Assembly: GCA_005808505.1 (NCBI GenBank)
Contig: SYLX01000165.1
Coordinates: 1 to 39,229, forward strand
Direction of reading: 5' to 3'
Source of the DNA: Bdellovibrionales bacterium
Lineage (GTDB): Bacteria; Bdellovibrionota; Bdellovibrionia; Bdellovibrionales; JAMPXM01
DNA: 39,229 nt
In this document: piece after piece, positions 8,553 to 17,059 of the stretch
How the letters are laid out: every line of letters begins with the position of its first letter
Position numbering within the stretch: the first letter of the stretch is position 1
Translations under genes and position numbers: made by a program
Notes under the pieces: model-generated
What the model saw: only the letters and a program-made list of their open reading frames with translations
The model's database searches: none
Told to the model about the DNA's origin: nothing

Positions 8553-10163
8553 ATGCGCGACACACTCGAGAGTTGTGAATTCCTGGTGATCGGTTCTGGT
8601 CTTGCTGGCTTATCCTTTGCGCTGAAAGTGGCGGATCGGGGGCGGGTCGTCATCTTATCGAAGACCTCGGCTCCCCAGACAAACAGCTCGATGGCCCAAG
8701 GCGGAATCGCTGCGGTCATGTCGCCCGACGATAGCTTTGAAAATCATATTTCAGACACGCTGACGGCAGGCGCGGGTCTCTGTCACGAGGACGTGGTTCG
8801 AGCGGTTGTCGAGTCGGCTCCCGATCGGATTCAAGATCTCATCGCTTGGGGCGTGAACTTCGACGTGAAAGACACGAGTGGACGCACCCTCGACCTTACG
8901 CGTGAGGGAGGTCACAGCCACCGAAGGATTCTCCACGTTCAGGACCACACGGGCGCCGAGATACATAAACAACTTCTGACACGCGCGATGGCGCACCCGA
9001 ACATCGAGTTTAAAGAGAATCATTTTGCGATCGATTTAATCCTCGATCGCGACTTTGAGCCTTTCTCGATCAAGCCGGCTCGTTGTATCGGGGCGCACGT
9101 TTATGATCGCAACGAAAACGTAACGGTGGATTACTTCGCCCGTTTCGTCATGCTCGCCACCGGTGGTGCCGGGAAAACTTATCTTTACACGTCGAACTGG
9201 AGTGGCGCGACGGGCGATGGTATCGCCATGGCTTACCGCGCGGGTGCGCGGGTCGCGAACCTGGAGTTCATGCAATTCCACCCGACTTGTTTATACCATC
9301 CGAGCGCGCGGAACTTTTTGATCACGGAAGCGATTCGCGGCGAAGGCGGCGAGCTTTTGAACGCGGAGGGTGTTGCGTTCGCGAAGAAGTATCATCCGAT
9401 GGGAGCCCTTGCTCCTCGCGATATCGTGGCTCGCTCCATCGATGCGGAGATGAAGCGATCTGGAGCTTCGTGCGTCTTCCTCGACATCAGTCACAAGCCG
9501 GCCGAGTACTTGCGTGAGCGCTTCCCGGTGATCTACAAAACTTGTTTAAGCTACGGGATCGACATGACGAAACAGCCGATTCCGGTGGTTCCGGCTGCGC
9601 ACTATCTTTGCGGCGGAGTCGTGGCGGATGTGAATGGCTGTACGGACGTTGCGGGCTTGCTCGCGGCGGGCGAAACGGCGTGCACGGGCCTACATGGCGC
9701 AAATCGTCTAGCGAGCAATTCGCTTCTTGAGTGCTTGGTGTTTTCGCACAACGCGGCTCAGTTTACGCTTGCGCGGTTTGATGAGTTTTCGGCTCCCGAG
9801 GCGCGCGCGAGTTCATGGAGTGCATCGGAGGAGCGCGACGAAGACGAGATGATCGTCATCTCGCACGTGTGGGAGGAGATCCGCCGACTGATGTGGAACT
9901 ACGTCGGCATCGTGCGCTCCAACCGCAGGCTCGAGCGCGCCCACGCGCGGCTGAACACGATCATGAGCGAGGTTGCCGATTATTACGGCGGGCTCAAGCT
10001 CCACCCGGACATTATCGAGCTCAGGAACATCGCGCTCGTCGCGGACCTCACGGTGAAGTGCGCGCTCGCGCGGAAAGAATCGCGCGGGATCCACTTCAAC
10101 TTGGATTTTGGGGGACTGGCGGGGGTTGCGCGCGACACAATCATCCCAAAGTGGACTACCTGA
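8553..10163 (+). CDS. nadB: L-aspartate oxidase (3' end rewritten by IS)
   Basis: This FAD enzyme oxidises L-aspartate to iminoaspartate, the first step of de novo NAD synthesis. From the ATG at 8553 it has 536 residues, matching the family (about 540). The N-terminus has the FAD-binding GSGLAGL, then SSMAQGGIAA. The active-site segments REGGHSHRRI and FMQFHPTC are present, as are the C-terminal FAD segment GLHGANRLASNSLLE and the conserved ESRGIHFNLD near the end. The last codons (Pro-Lys-Trp-Thr-Thr-stop) lie inside the left inverted repeat of the insertion sequence at 10145, so the native C-terminal tail was replaced by element sequence. All catalytic regions are upstream and look intact, so function is probably kept. 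No obvious strong ribosome site precedes the ATG, so the start is the least certain part. Confidence 0.92.
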   Translation: MRDTLESCEFLVIGSGLAGLSFALKVADRGRVVILSKTSAPQTNSSMAQGGIAAVMSPDDSFENHISDTLTAGAGLCHEDVVRAVVESAPDRIQDLIAWGVNFDVKDTSGRTLDLTREGGHSHRRILHVQDHTGAEIHKQLLTRAMAHPNIEFKENHFAIDLILDRDFEPFSIKPARCIGAHVYDRNENVTVDYFARFVMLATGGAGKTYLYTSNWSGATGDGIAMAYRAGARVANLEFMQFHPTCLYHPSARNFLITEAIRGEGGELLNAEGVAFAKKYHPMGALAPRDIVARSIDAEMKRSGASCVFLDISHKPAEYLRERFPVIYKTCLSYGIDMTKQPIPVVPAAHYLCGGVVADVNGCTDVAGLLAAGETACTGLHGANRLASNSLLECLVFSHNAAQFTLARFDEFSAPEARASSWSASEERDEDEMIVISHVWEEIRRLMWNYVGIVRSNRRLERAHARLNTIMSEVADYYGGLKLHPDIIELRNIALVADLTVKCALARKESRGIHFNLDFGGLAGVARDTIIPKWTT

Positions 10164-11269
10164 TTGCGTTTTTAAATCTGACCATCGTGGCTGGCTGGTG
10201 TTTTGAACGGAGGCGACTCCCACTCAGAACACGACCCAAACCGGACTCTCTGTCGGACCGTTCCAATCTTTACTTTTTCGATTTTCGAAAGTGCTTCTGC
10301 AATGCCGGTAACGAGCGGTTGTGATGAACCACATAGATTGCTAAATGGAGTGCGAGGTACTCTTTCTTCTTTGATATGCACCACGTTTTTCGCGCGAGAC
10401 GCTTGATTCGATCTCGGAGCATCGCAAATGTGTGATTCAAAGAAAACATGGGATCGAAACCTCTCTTCAACTCTCCCAAACCATAGTCTCGAGGCCGTCG
10501 ACCTTTCGTCCGAATATGTTTAGCTTGTGGAAAGTGGCGCGCGATATCGCGAATGTAATGCGGATTTTCATCAGAAATAATTTCCGCGTTGGCAAGCAAG
10601 ATTGGTTCTATCCTCTCAAATAGTTTTCGACGCGCCTCGGATCTTTTATCCTTCCGCGGACCAAACTTTTCTCTCGCAATTTTTGCAAGCGGACCGTTTG
10701 CCGGCATCTGAGCAATATCAAAATCGAGAATGCGCCGAGTGCCGGTTTCGACTGCGATCGGAATCGAGACGGCTTTAAATTTCGTCGCTTCGACAGTTTC
10801 TAAATCGTCAAATTGCACCGATCCAACTTTAGGAAGCTTTTCATTCATCGATTGCAATTCGCGCTCAGCCTCTAAACCAAGAAACATTAGTTTGCGTTTG
10901 ATGGTTTTTCGGTGAACGCGATGCTTTCGCGCCATCGATCTCAAGGAACAGCCCTCTACAAAGTCGAGTTCGATCCGCCGATTGAGTTGCCGCTTCTTTT
11001 GTTCATAGCAAGTCGAAAACGTCGCTGTAGAGAAGCACTTCCCACACTTCTTACATCGAAAACGACTTACCCACTGTCCATCGGAGACGCGCCGATAACG
11101 ACCATCTCGGACGTAATTCCGGACGCCGGACTCCGTCGTTTTCTCTGCTCCACAATAGGGACAACTGCGATTCATCAGGGAGGCAGAGAGCAAGATTCTG
11201 ACCAGCTTCCTCTACTTCTACCTAGGTAACTCCCATATCTTCGCACGCAATCAGGTAGACCAGTTTGGG
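10145..11269 (-). mobile_element. Insertion sequence with 25-bp terminal inverted repeats
   Basis: The element is about 1125 bp. The left end (10145-10169) and the reverse complement of the right end (11245-11269) match at 23 of 25 positions. They share CCCAAA, then TGG, then CTACCTGATTGCGT. The single transposase gene lies on the minus strand between them. No target-site duplication is obvious next to these ends, so the exact outer boundary may be a few bases off. The interior is visibly more AT-rich than the flanking genes. The left repeat contains the nadB stop codon. Confidence 0.8.
10270..11175 (-). CDS. DDE transposase with zinc ribbon and HTH (IS1-like architecture)
   Basis: This is the transposase of the surrounding insertion sequence. 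From the ATG at 11175 it has 301 residues; an in-frame TTG at 11193 is an alternative. The N-terminal zinc ribbon uses Cys5, Cys8, Cys41 and Cys44. A helix-turn-helix lies at about 77-98 (SLRSMARKHRVHRKTIKRKL). The catalytic core offers Asp123/Asp124 (QFDDLETVE), Asp202 (ISDENPHY) and Glu272 (KKEYL). The stretch LNHTFAMLRDRIKRLARKTW followed by HL.IY..HHN is the usual C-terminal signature of IS1-type DDE enzymes. The frame is uninterrupted, so the element may still be active. Family placement comes from architecture only and is moderately sure. Confidence 0.8.
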   Translation of the reverse strand: MNRSCPYCGAEKTTESGVRNYVRDGRYRRVSDGQWVSRFRCKKCGKCFSTATFSTCYEQKKRQLNRRIELDFVEGCSLRSMARKHRVHRKTIKRKLMFLGLEAERELQSMNEKLPKVGSVQFDDLETVEATKFKAVSIPIAVETGTRRILDFDIAQMPANGPLAKIAREKFGPRKDKRSEARRKLFERIEPILLANAEIISDENPHYIRDIARHFPQAKHIRTKGRRPRDYGLGELKRGFDPMFSLNHTFAMLRDRIKRLARKTWCISKKKEYLALHLAIYVVHHNRSLPALQKHFRKSKK

Positions 11270-11359
11270 CTGGACTAGACGTCAAGTTCAAGCCACCCCC
11301 ATCCGATCTAGCATTACAATTAAGCATCACCGCCCCGACATTCATCGAAGGAGGAAAGC

Positions 11360-12361
11360 ATGGCCGCTTTCTGCAACACGTTCATGACCGCGGCGCGAAT
11401 CAGTCGCGTCGCCGTCGTCGTGATGGCGACACTCGCGGGACTCTCTGGCTGCGGACCCGCTCCCACATCGCCTGAGTCCGCCGTCGAACTCCAGGTGCAG
11501 CAGGCACCGGCCGTTCTGCCCAATCCCGAGTCCCCACTCCGTATGCCGATGAAGGAAACGTCTGCTCCCGCCTATTTCGACAAATACATCCTCAAGGCGG
11601 TGGCGTATCTCTACGACAAACATCGCTTCGGCGGTTACGACGTCAACGCCGTATACACGCACGATCTGCTCTACGGAACCCACGGCGTTCTCAAATCCAC
11701 CATGGGCACCAAAACCATGTGCGTCGCCGCCGTTCTCGAAGTCATGATCGTTGCAATGCAGATCTACGAGAAAGAAACCGGCAACAAGAAAATCTGGGAT
11801 TTCCTTCCGCTCAAGAGCTGGAAAGGTCTTTCGGTCCGCGACATTCGCGGCCACATCTGGGTAAATTCAAAGTTCGATGCGGCCGGCACGGGTGACGCTC
11901 TCGCACGTTTCGGTCTCGGCGAACTCACGCCGTTCGAAAAGCTCCGTCCCGGAGCCTTCATCAACTTCAATCGTCACAAAGGAAACGGACACGCCGTCGT
12001 TTTCATGTCGTTCATCGACAAAAACGGTAAAGAGTACTCGACCCACAATCCAAACGTGATCGGCTTCAAGTACTTCTCAGCGCAAGGATTAAAAGACCCC
12101 GCAACCGCTGGCTTCGATTATCGATACGCGATCTTCTCCAAGAAAGAAGACGACTGCCCGGATATGCCGTACAAAAAAGACTGCGGCATCATCTACTCGA
12201 AATCGCGCAAGATGTTCAACGCCGGAAGAATGTGGGCACCAGCAAATTGGAACGCCGCCCGTCGCGACCAGATGGCGACAGCCGCAAGCACGCTCTCGCT
12301 CATTCCCGACACCATCTTTAACGCCGAATATTTCGACGGCGCCGAAGATACGGGCGATTAA
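11360..12361 (+). CDS. Lipoprotein with possible NlpC/P60- or CHAP-like Cys/His hydrolase fold
   Basis: This 333-residue protein starts at an ATG with a strong ribosome site (GGAGGA, 8 bases upstream). A lipoprotein signal ends in the lipobox LSGC (Cys31). After a Pro/Ser-rich linker (32-70) comes a folded domain. In it, a Met-Cys at 120-121 starts a hydrophobic helix, and about 90 residues later LRPGAFINFNR is followed by NGHAVVFMSF with His211. This Cys-helix plus PGAxxxF...GHAVVF pattern resembles NlpC/P60 or CHAP amidases, whose catalytic Cys begins a helix and whose His follows a PGD-like turn. I infer a periplasmic or outer-membrane-anchored hydrolase, perhaps acting on peptidoglycan, but cannot confirm the family. 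It is the first gene after the IS. Confidence 0.75.
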   Translation: MAAFCNTFMTAARISRVAVVVMATLAGLSGCGPAPTSPESAVELQVQQAPAVLPNPESPLRMPMKETSAPAYFDKYILKAVAYLYDKHRFGGYDVNAVYTHDLLYGTHGVLKSTMGTKTMCVAAVLEVMIVAMQIYEKETGNKKIWDFLPLKSWKGLSVRDIRGHIWVNSKFDAAGTGDALARFGLGELTPFEKLRPGAFINFNRHKGNGHAVVFMSFIDKNGKEYSTHNPNVIGFKYFSAQGLKDPATAGFDYRYAIFSKKEDDCPDMPYKKDCGIIYSKSRKMFNAGRMWAPANWNAARRDQMATAASTLSLIPDTIFNAEYFDGAEDTGD

Positions 12362-12373
12362 GTTAAACTTCTT

Positions 12374-12928
12374 TTATTGACCGCTGAGTCCGGGTCGGAA
12401 CATGACGCCGAAAAGCAAGTGAAGTGCTGTTCCCGGATTCGCGGTGAGCTTGAGGTCAGCGCGCAACCACAAAGCGTCGGTGATATAGAGAAGTCCCGCG
12501 ACGCCTCCATGCAACCCCGTTTCCGTTTGCCGTGAAGTAGCGCCGTTCGGAAGAAACCAATTCAGATCCATGCCACCGTAACCGAGGGCTGAAACGCCCT
12601 CAGCCACGGGAATATCTGCGCGGTAGCGCACACTCAAAGTCGTGAAGTCGACTCCACTACCCTTCGAGTTGGCCGCTTCAAATTCAAAACCGCCAAATCC
12701 GTAATTAAGCGAGTAACGCCCGCCCCCGACCGGCAAGATTTCGGTAACGCCCTCGATTTGGTTGGGAAGCATGTAACCAAGAAAGAGACTGAAGTCATTG
12801 GGTCGGGATTCTCCCGATTGCGCGAAAGCGCTCGATGCCGCTATCGAGACGAGCAAAAGCGCCCCTACCCTCACTAGCGGAAAGCTTAATTTCTTCGAGA
12901 CAAAGCGTGCGATGGTGACGAACTTCAT
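12374..12928 (-). CDS. Small outer-membrane beta-barrel protein
   Basis: The protein has about 184 residues from the ATG at 12928; an ATG at 12937 is also possible, and neither has a strong ribosome site. A signal peptide ends near SAFAQ (about residue 36). The mature part alternates glycine and aromatic-rich strands (for example GGGRYSLNYGFGGFEFE and GYGGMDLNWFLP) and ends in a strand LHLLFGVMFRPG, consistent with an 8-stranded barrel. No specific family is recognised. It converges with the upstream lipoprotein gene, with a 12-bp gap, and its start faces the divergent hydrolase gene across about 90 bp, so the two probably share a promoter region. Confidence 0.75.
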   Translation of the reverse strand: MKFVTIARFVSKKLSFPLVRVGALLLVSIAASSAFAQSGESRPNDFSLFLGYMLPNQIEGVTEILPVGGGRYSLNYGFGGFEFEAANSKGSGVDFTTLSVRYRADIPVAEGVSALGYGGMDLNWFLPNGATSRQTETGLHGGVAGLLYITDALWLRADLKLTANPGTALHLLFGVMFRPGLSGQ

Positions 12929-13020
12929 AGGGTGCATGCACCCATCATCGTATGCGATCCCACCGCCGGCGACAATGCCGCTTGACGGGTTTTGTTTTTC
13001 CGACGGAAAATCAGGCCGAC

Positions 13021-13911
13021 ATGAAGCCATCCGACGCCTCCTCCAAAAACGTTGAACGCAGAGAAGGTCACTTCACCGGCCACAAGGGCACAGAGCTCTT
13101 CCATCAGGCTTGGCTTGCTCCGCAAAAGAACGCTAAGACCGGAGGCGCGACCTTGGTCATAACACATGGGATCGGTGAGCATTCCGAGTGTTACGTGAAG
13201 ACCGCCGAAAACCTCGCTCAACTTGGATGGAATGTTTGCGCGTGGGACCTCCGCGGTCACGGCCGATCGGAAGGTAAACGCGGTTTCGTTGAAGACTTCC
13301 ACTTCTACTCGCTTGATCTCGGCCACTATCTGAAGTTCCTTCGCGAGAACGGACGACTCGGCGAAAAGTTCGCGCTTCTTGGCCATTCTATGGGCGGGCT
13401 CATCACGCTTCGCCATATTCTCGATGAAGACAAAAGCGTGCCGACCCCGAAGGCATTGGCGCTCAGCTCTCCCCTTCTTGGATTCACGATTGCGGTGCCA
13501 CCGATAAAAGATTTTGCCGCGCGCGTTCTTCACCGCGTGCTGCCGACCGTGACACTTTTTAATGAGCTGAAGTACGAAGATCTTACCCGCGATCCTGAGC
13601 ACCTGAAAACGTACGCACAGGATCCTCTCCGTCACGACAAGATTTCGCCTGCCGTGTACCTGGGCATGATCGCTAACATTGAGCTGGCAAAGCAAAAGGC
13701 TGCAAAGATTCAACTTCCTGTTATCATCCAAGCCGGTGGCCAAGAGCGCATCGTGAATTTACCGGCAATCAAAGAGTTTTACGCAGCCGTTGGATCCGCG
13801 AAGAAAAAGCTCACCGTTTACGAAGATAGCTGCCACGAGGTCTACAATGACTTGGATCGGCTTCAGGCGATTCAAGAGCTCGATGCGTTTCTCAGTGACA
13901 CTATTCAGTGA
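13021..13911 (+). CDS. Alpha/beta hydrolase, monoglyceride lipase / lysophospholipase-like
   Basis: This 296-residue protein of the Hydrolase_4 group (PldB/monoglyceride lipase) probably removes acyl chains from lysolipids or monoglycerides. The oxyanion segment is ITHGIGEHS (48-55). The Asp-Leu-Arg-Gly-His-Gly-Arg-Ser motif that marks this family is at 76-83. The nucleophile elbow is GHSMG with Ser123, and the catalytic His is probably His272 (CHEVYND). The expected acid position reads GGQERIV, placing Glu242 where Asp is usual. No signal peptide is seen, so it is likely cytoplasmic. The ATG at 13021 is chosen because the upstream extension is unlike the family. A 13-bp tandem duplication starts at the stop codon. 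Confidence 0.85.
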   Translation: MKPSDASSKNVERREGHFTGHKGTELFHQAWLAPQKNAKTGGATLVITHGIGEHSECYVKTAENLAQLGWNVCAWDLRGHGRSEGKRGFVEDFHFYSLDLGHYLKFLRENGRLGEKFALLGHSMGGLITLRHILDEDKSVPTPKALALSSPLLGFTIAVPPIKDFAARVLHRVLPTVTLFNELKYEDLTRDPEHLKTYAQDPLRHDKISPAVYLGMIANIELAKQKAAKIQLPVIIQAGGQERIVNLPAIKEFYAAVGSAKKKLTVYEDSCHEVYNDLDRLQAIQELDAFLSDTIQ

Positions 13912-13924
13912 CGCTATTCAGTGA
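13893..13924 (+). repeat. Short tandem duplication over the hydrolase stop codon
   Basis: CAGTGACACTATT (13893-13905) is followed directly by CAGTGACGCTATT (13906-13918) and then CAGTGA. It is a 13-bp unit in about 2.4 copies, differing by one base. The stop codon TGA lies in the second unit, so the duplication does not change the protein. Confidence 0.8.
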
Positions 13925-13971
13925 AAACACGGGGCAAGGCGCGATCGACAGCTCCGTGAGAAAGTGAACCG

Positions 13972-14601
13972 ATGTCTTCCGTTTCTACCTATGCATTCGC
14001 AACACTGACCCTCCTCATCGCCTGCCTCACGGCTTGTTCAACGAATCCGCCGATGAGCGAAGTTGCGCAGCCTTCGGATGCCACCAAACCTGATCCCGAG
14101 AAGTCGCACGTTGCGCGCATTGAACGCTACTCCGCTGGTGATTCCGAATACGCAGGTTTTTATAACAATTTCGAATTCAAAGCGACGATCCTGAACTCAA
14201 ACATCCGAAACGCCCTTTTGGAGAGACAAGGCTCTTACTATCAATGGGACAGTGAGAAACGCCAACTTGAGTTGGAGAAGTCGAACAAAGAAGCCGCAGC
14301 TGAAATCGTCGTCTTCATGAGCTTCTTCACGCCCGAGCGCCGAAACGACAATCTCACGGATCTCAATTCTATCTGGCGCATCTACCTCGAAGCGGGTGGC
14401 CGTCGCTACCAAGCAAAGATCAAACGCACACGCACACTCCTAGCGGAACTGCAGGTTTTATTCCCCTATCACACGCGCTGGAACACGCCTTACTATCTCT
14501 CGTTCCCTGTGCCGACAACCGCGATCGAAACGCAGGAATCGACTCTCACCGTCACGGGTCCTTTGGGAACACGCACGATCAAATTCGCGCCGGTTCAATG
14601 A
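13972..14601 (+). CDS. Hypothetical lipoprotein
   Basis: This 209-residue protein has a lipoprotein signal ending in the lipobox LTAC (Cys22), then a short polar linker (about 23-50). The mature domain contains the segment YAGFYNNFEFKATILNS, a Gln/Glu/Lys-rich helix (about 90-110), and a beta-rich end with VTGPLGTRTIKF. The pattern suggests a small mixed alpha/beta domain exposed in the periplasm. I do not recognise the family. It follows the hydrolase gene in the same direction after 60 bp and may share its transcript. Confidence 0.7.
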   Translation: MSSVSTYAFATLTLLIACLTACSTNPPMSEVAQPSDATKPDPEKSHVARIERYSAGDSEYAGFYNNFEFKATILNSNIRNALLERQGSYYQWDSEKRQLELEKSNKEAAAEIVVFMSFFTPERRNDNLTDLNSIWRIYLEAGGRRYQAKIKRTRTLLAELQVLFPYHTRWNTPYYLSFPVPTTAIETQESTLTVTGPLGTRTIKFAPVQ

Positions 14602-14762
14602 TCTGACCGTCCCCGGACGAGACACTCTCATTCCAATTTCTAGATCTACGATCCCAGCGTAGGTTTAGGGCCCACCTATCGACTCATTCTTGCCGTGACG
14701 ATATCGTCTCGCGAAGTTCTTACCCTGATCGCCGATCCTGTCTTCAGAAAGCGGGGCGAAAG

Positions 14763-15938
14763 ATGGCGTCAACAACTCGATATACGATAGCAGTTCTTGG
14801 TTGCTTAGGGCTCATCGCTTGCGCAAAAGGAAATTTGAATGAGGAAGGCCGCGATCTCGGCCTAACAACCGACGCCCTTTCTTCGGAGAAAGTCGCAACG
14901 GACACAAAGTTCCGTCTCTACGCGGAGATTGCGTCTCCGGTCTCGGGCGGCCGAACACTTCAAGCCAACGACCTTCATCGAGACGGCTCGCGCATTTACG
15001 TCGCCTATAACTATGCTGGCGAAGTCCAAGCGGGAGCCATTCAGGTCATCGATACTTCGAATCCCGCAAAACCGGTTTTGGTTTCAGAAGTCGTGTTAGC
15101 CGACACAGATATCAACGGAGTCTATGTCTACGGAACTCAGCTCTTTGCCGTGGGCGCCACTAGCGCTAACGGTGGCTCCGCAATTTTGGTTCGCTTTGAT
15201 CTCGACAGCGGAAAAATCAAAGCAGAAACGAAAACTTCACGTGTGCTCGGTAGCTACGCCGGAACAGACGTTATTGTCACAGACTCAACTATCTATGCGT
15301 TAAGCGGTAACACGGGCGGGGTCGAAACTTTTTCTCGCTCAACGCTCGCACCGATGAATTCGACAAGTGTCGCGGATGCACGGGCGCTGAGCTTTTCAAA
15401 AACAGAGTCTGAACTTTTCGTCTTGAGCGGAAACGCAAGCGGAAGCCTCATCAAACTTTCGCCCAATGGCGCAACACTCGCGACATACGCTACAGGCGGC
15501 GGCACAACAGCGGAATCGAAAGCAACCATCGAAAGCGGTAAGACTTCCGTATTAACTTCGCTCGGTGAAAGTGGTTTCAAAATCCTCTGCCAAGGTAGCG
15601 GAACGGTCCTGGGCTCGATTCCTGCCGTAACGCTGAATGGCCTTCTTGCATCACAGACAGTTACAAATGCCGTAACCGCAAACTCGAAATATGTTTTCAC
15701 TTCAAACGGCGAAGCTGGCGTCTACGTCTACGAAATCAAAAAAGGAGGCGTTGCAAACGGCTCCTGCCGGCAGGCAGCGCTCACAAAGCTCGGTGCTTTG
15801 AACTTTGGTTCGAGAATTTCTACGAACTTTGTACTAAGTGATAGCAAAACGCTCGTCGTTGCCGCAGGGCTTGGTGGCGTAAAGGTCATCAACCTCAGCT
15901 ACTTCGATCAAGACGATGATTTCGGTGATTTCGACTAA
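14763..15938 (+). CDS. Lipoprotein with LVIVD-type beta-propeller repeats
   Basis: This 391-residue protein has a lipoprotein signal ending in LIAC (Cys20). The mature part is made of repeated beta-strand units such as IQVIDTSNPAKPVLVSEVVL followed by DINGVYVYGTQLFAVGA. This matches the LVIVD repeat (V-x-D-S-NP-x-P), whose members are predicted extracellular beta-propellers. The last blade is VKVINLSYFDQDD with an acidic tail. No catalytic motif is seen, and surface binding is the usual guess for such proteins. It stands 161 bp after the previous lipoprotein gene and converges with the next gene, 17 bp away, with no clear terminator between. Confidence 0.8.
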   Translation: MASTTRYTIAVLGCLGLIACAKGNLNEEGRDLGLTTDALSSEKVATDTKFRLYAEIASPVSGGRTLQANDLHRDGSRIYVAYNYAGEVQAGAIQVIDTSNPAKPVLVSEVVLADTDINGVYVYGTQLFAVGATSANGGSAILVRFDLDSGKIKAETKTSRVLGSYAGTDVIVTDSTIYALSGNTGGVETFSRSTLAPMNSTSVADARALSFSKTESELFVLSGNASGSLIKLSPNGATLATYATGGGTTAESKATIESGKTSVLTSLGESGFKILCQGSGTVLGSIPAVTLNGLLASQTVTNAVTANSKYVFTSNGEAGVYVYEIKKGGVANGSCRQAALTKLGALNFGSRISTNFVLSDSKTLVVAAGLGGVKVINLSYFDQDDDFGDFD

Positions 15939-15955
15939 CCAGAGCTGTCATCGTT

Positions 15956-16972
15956 TCAACGAGACGGAAGATAAGTCGGCTGAGTTAAACTCCACTCTTC
16001 CGCGCGGTAGACATCACAGGTTTTCTCAAGTGGGTCAGCGCAGCCGAGAATGATCGACTCGTGATAATCGGCCCACGTTCCAGAAAATTCTTTTTCATCC
16101 GTTCCTGGATTTGAATATGAGCCGAGATACGCAGGAACTTTTCCGCTTCCCGATGCTTTCTTAATCGCGAAATTCTCACCTAAGAGGCCCGGGATTTCGC
16201 TGCAAAGCGATTCACCTTTGGGTGTCTGCCAAATCCACGAGGGATCGAGACGGCCGAACTTTGTAAATCCGGGCGAGATCAATTGCATTCGGTATTGCTT
16301 GAATCCCTTTTTATCGAGGAGTTCCGGAACCGAAGCAAACCCGTGATCGTTGTGGCCGTGATTCGCGCCGATAATCAGAACAGCCGATTCACAAACTCCC
16401 GACTTTAAAGCGCCGGCCGTTTCATTGGCCATGTGAACGTTTCTCTTAGCTACGTCATCTAAGAAAGCAGATGACATGAAATCAGGGACCGCATCAACCG
16501 CGAGGACTTTATAGCCAAGCTCGAGCGCTGGCTTCACGCCGGAAAATTCAGGAAGCTTCTTCTTGTTGCACGTTCCACCCGCGTTACAGGCATCAAGAAT
16601 CGTTTGATACTGAGCTTTCGGCTGTTCGACCATGACACAGTTGAATTGAGGGGCGTTCTTTTTAAGATCCTCGAAGACCCAGCGGAAAAACTTCTCCGAA
16701 CGTTCCCCGTGCGACTCTCCAATCACGATGATCCGCCGTTTCGAAGAGATCGCTCGCTTAAGCGATTCATCAAGACCCGTGCGATTGCGGTACTCTTTTG
16801 TGAGATAAGATTTCTTAGCCTGACAGGCACGTTCAAACTCACGTGCGCAAGCGGGAGACGGAGCTTCTTCTTCAGGCTTCCAAACGCAACGTGCGTCGGC
16901 ATTGGCAGCGGATGCCGCAAATAGGTGAACACTGGCTAAAAGAGTGACGGTTGCCCGTCTCCAGAAGCGCAT
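15956..16972 (-). CDS. Secreted GESH-motif protein (ChaN/EreA/TraB-like)
   Basis: This 338-residue protein has a Sec signal peptide (cleavage near SAANA-DA, about residue 26). The core has the hallmark IIVIGESHGE (His88), then VMVEQP (Glu116), VLAVDAVPDF, and LIIGANHGHNDHG (His205). The order GE.H - E.P - G..HG is shared by ChaN-like haem-binding proteins, erythromycin-esterase-like proteins and TraB/TIKI metalloproteases, so a metal- or haem-binding centre is plausible but the reaction is unknown. Eight or more cysteines suggest disulfides in the periplasm. The ATG at 16972 follows GGAG at 5-base spacing. The gene lies 87 bp downstream of addA on the same strand. Confidence 0.75.
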   Translation of the reverse strand: MRFWRRATVTLLASVHLFAASAANADARCVWKPEEEAPSPACAREFERACQAKKSYLTKEYRNRTGLDESLKRAISSKRRIIVIGESHGERSEKFFRWVFEDLKKNAPQFNCVMVEQPKAQYQTILDACNAGGTCNKKKLPEFSGVKPALELGYKVLAVDAVPDFMSSAFLDDVAKRNVHMANETAGALKSGVCESAVLIIGANHGHNDHGFASVPELLDKKGFKQYRMQLISPGFTKFGRLDPSWIWQTPKGESLCSEIPGLLGENFAIKKASGSGKVPAYLGSYSNPGTDEKEFSGTWADYHESIILGCADPLEKTCDVYRAEEWSLTQPTYLPSR

Positions 16973-17059
16973 TAAATCTCCTGATTTTGAATCTCCGCCT
17001 TAAGGCGCTACCCAAGAGATAAAATGCAATTTCGGTGCAGGCCATCGGCCCACACCTCT

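Noticed and set aside
12925..13743. A 272-residue frame antisense to the lipase-like hydrolase
   Set aside because: The plus strand encodes GHSMG and the full alpha/beta hydrolase pattern; the antisense frame has none.
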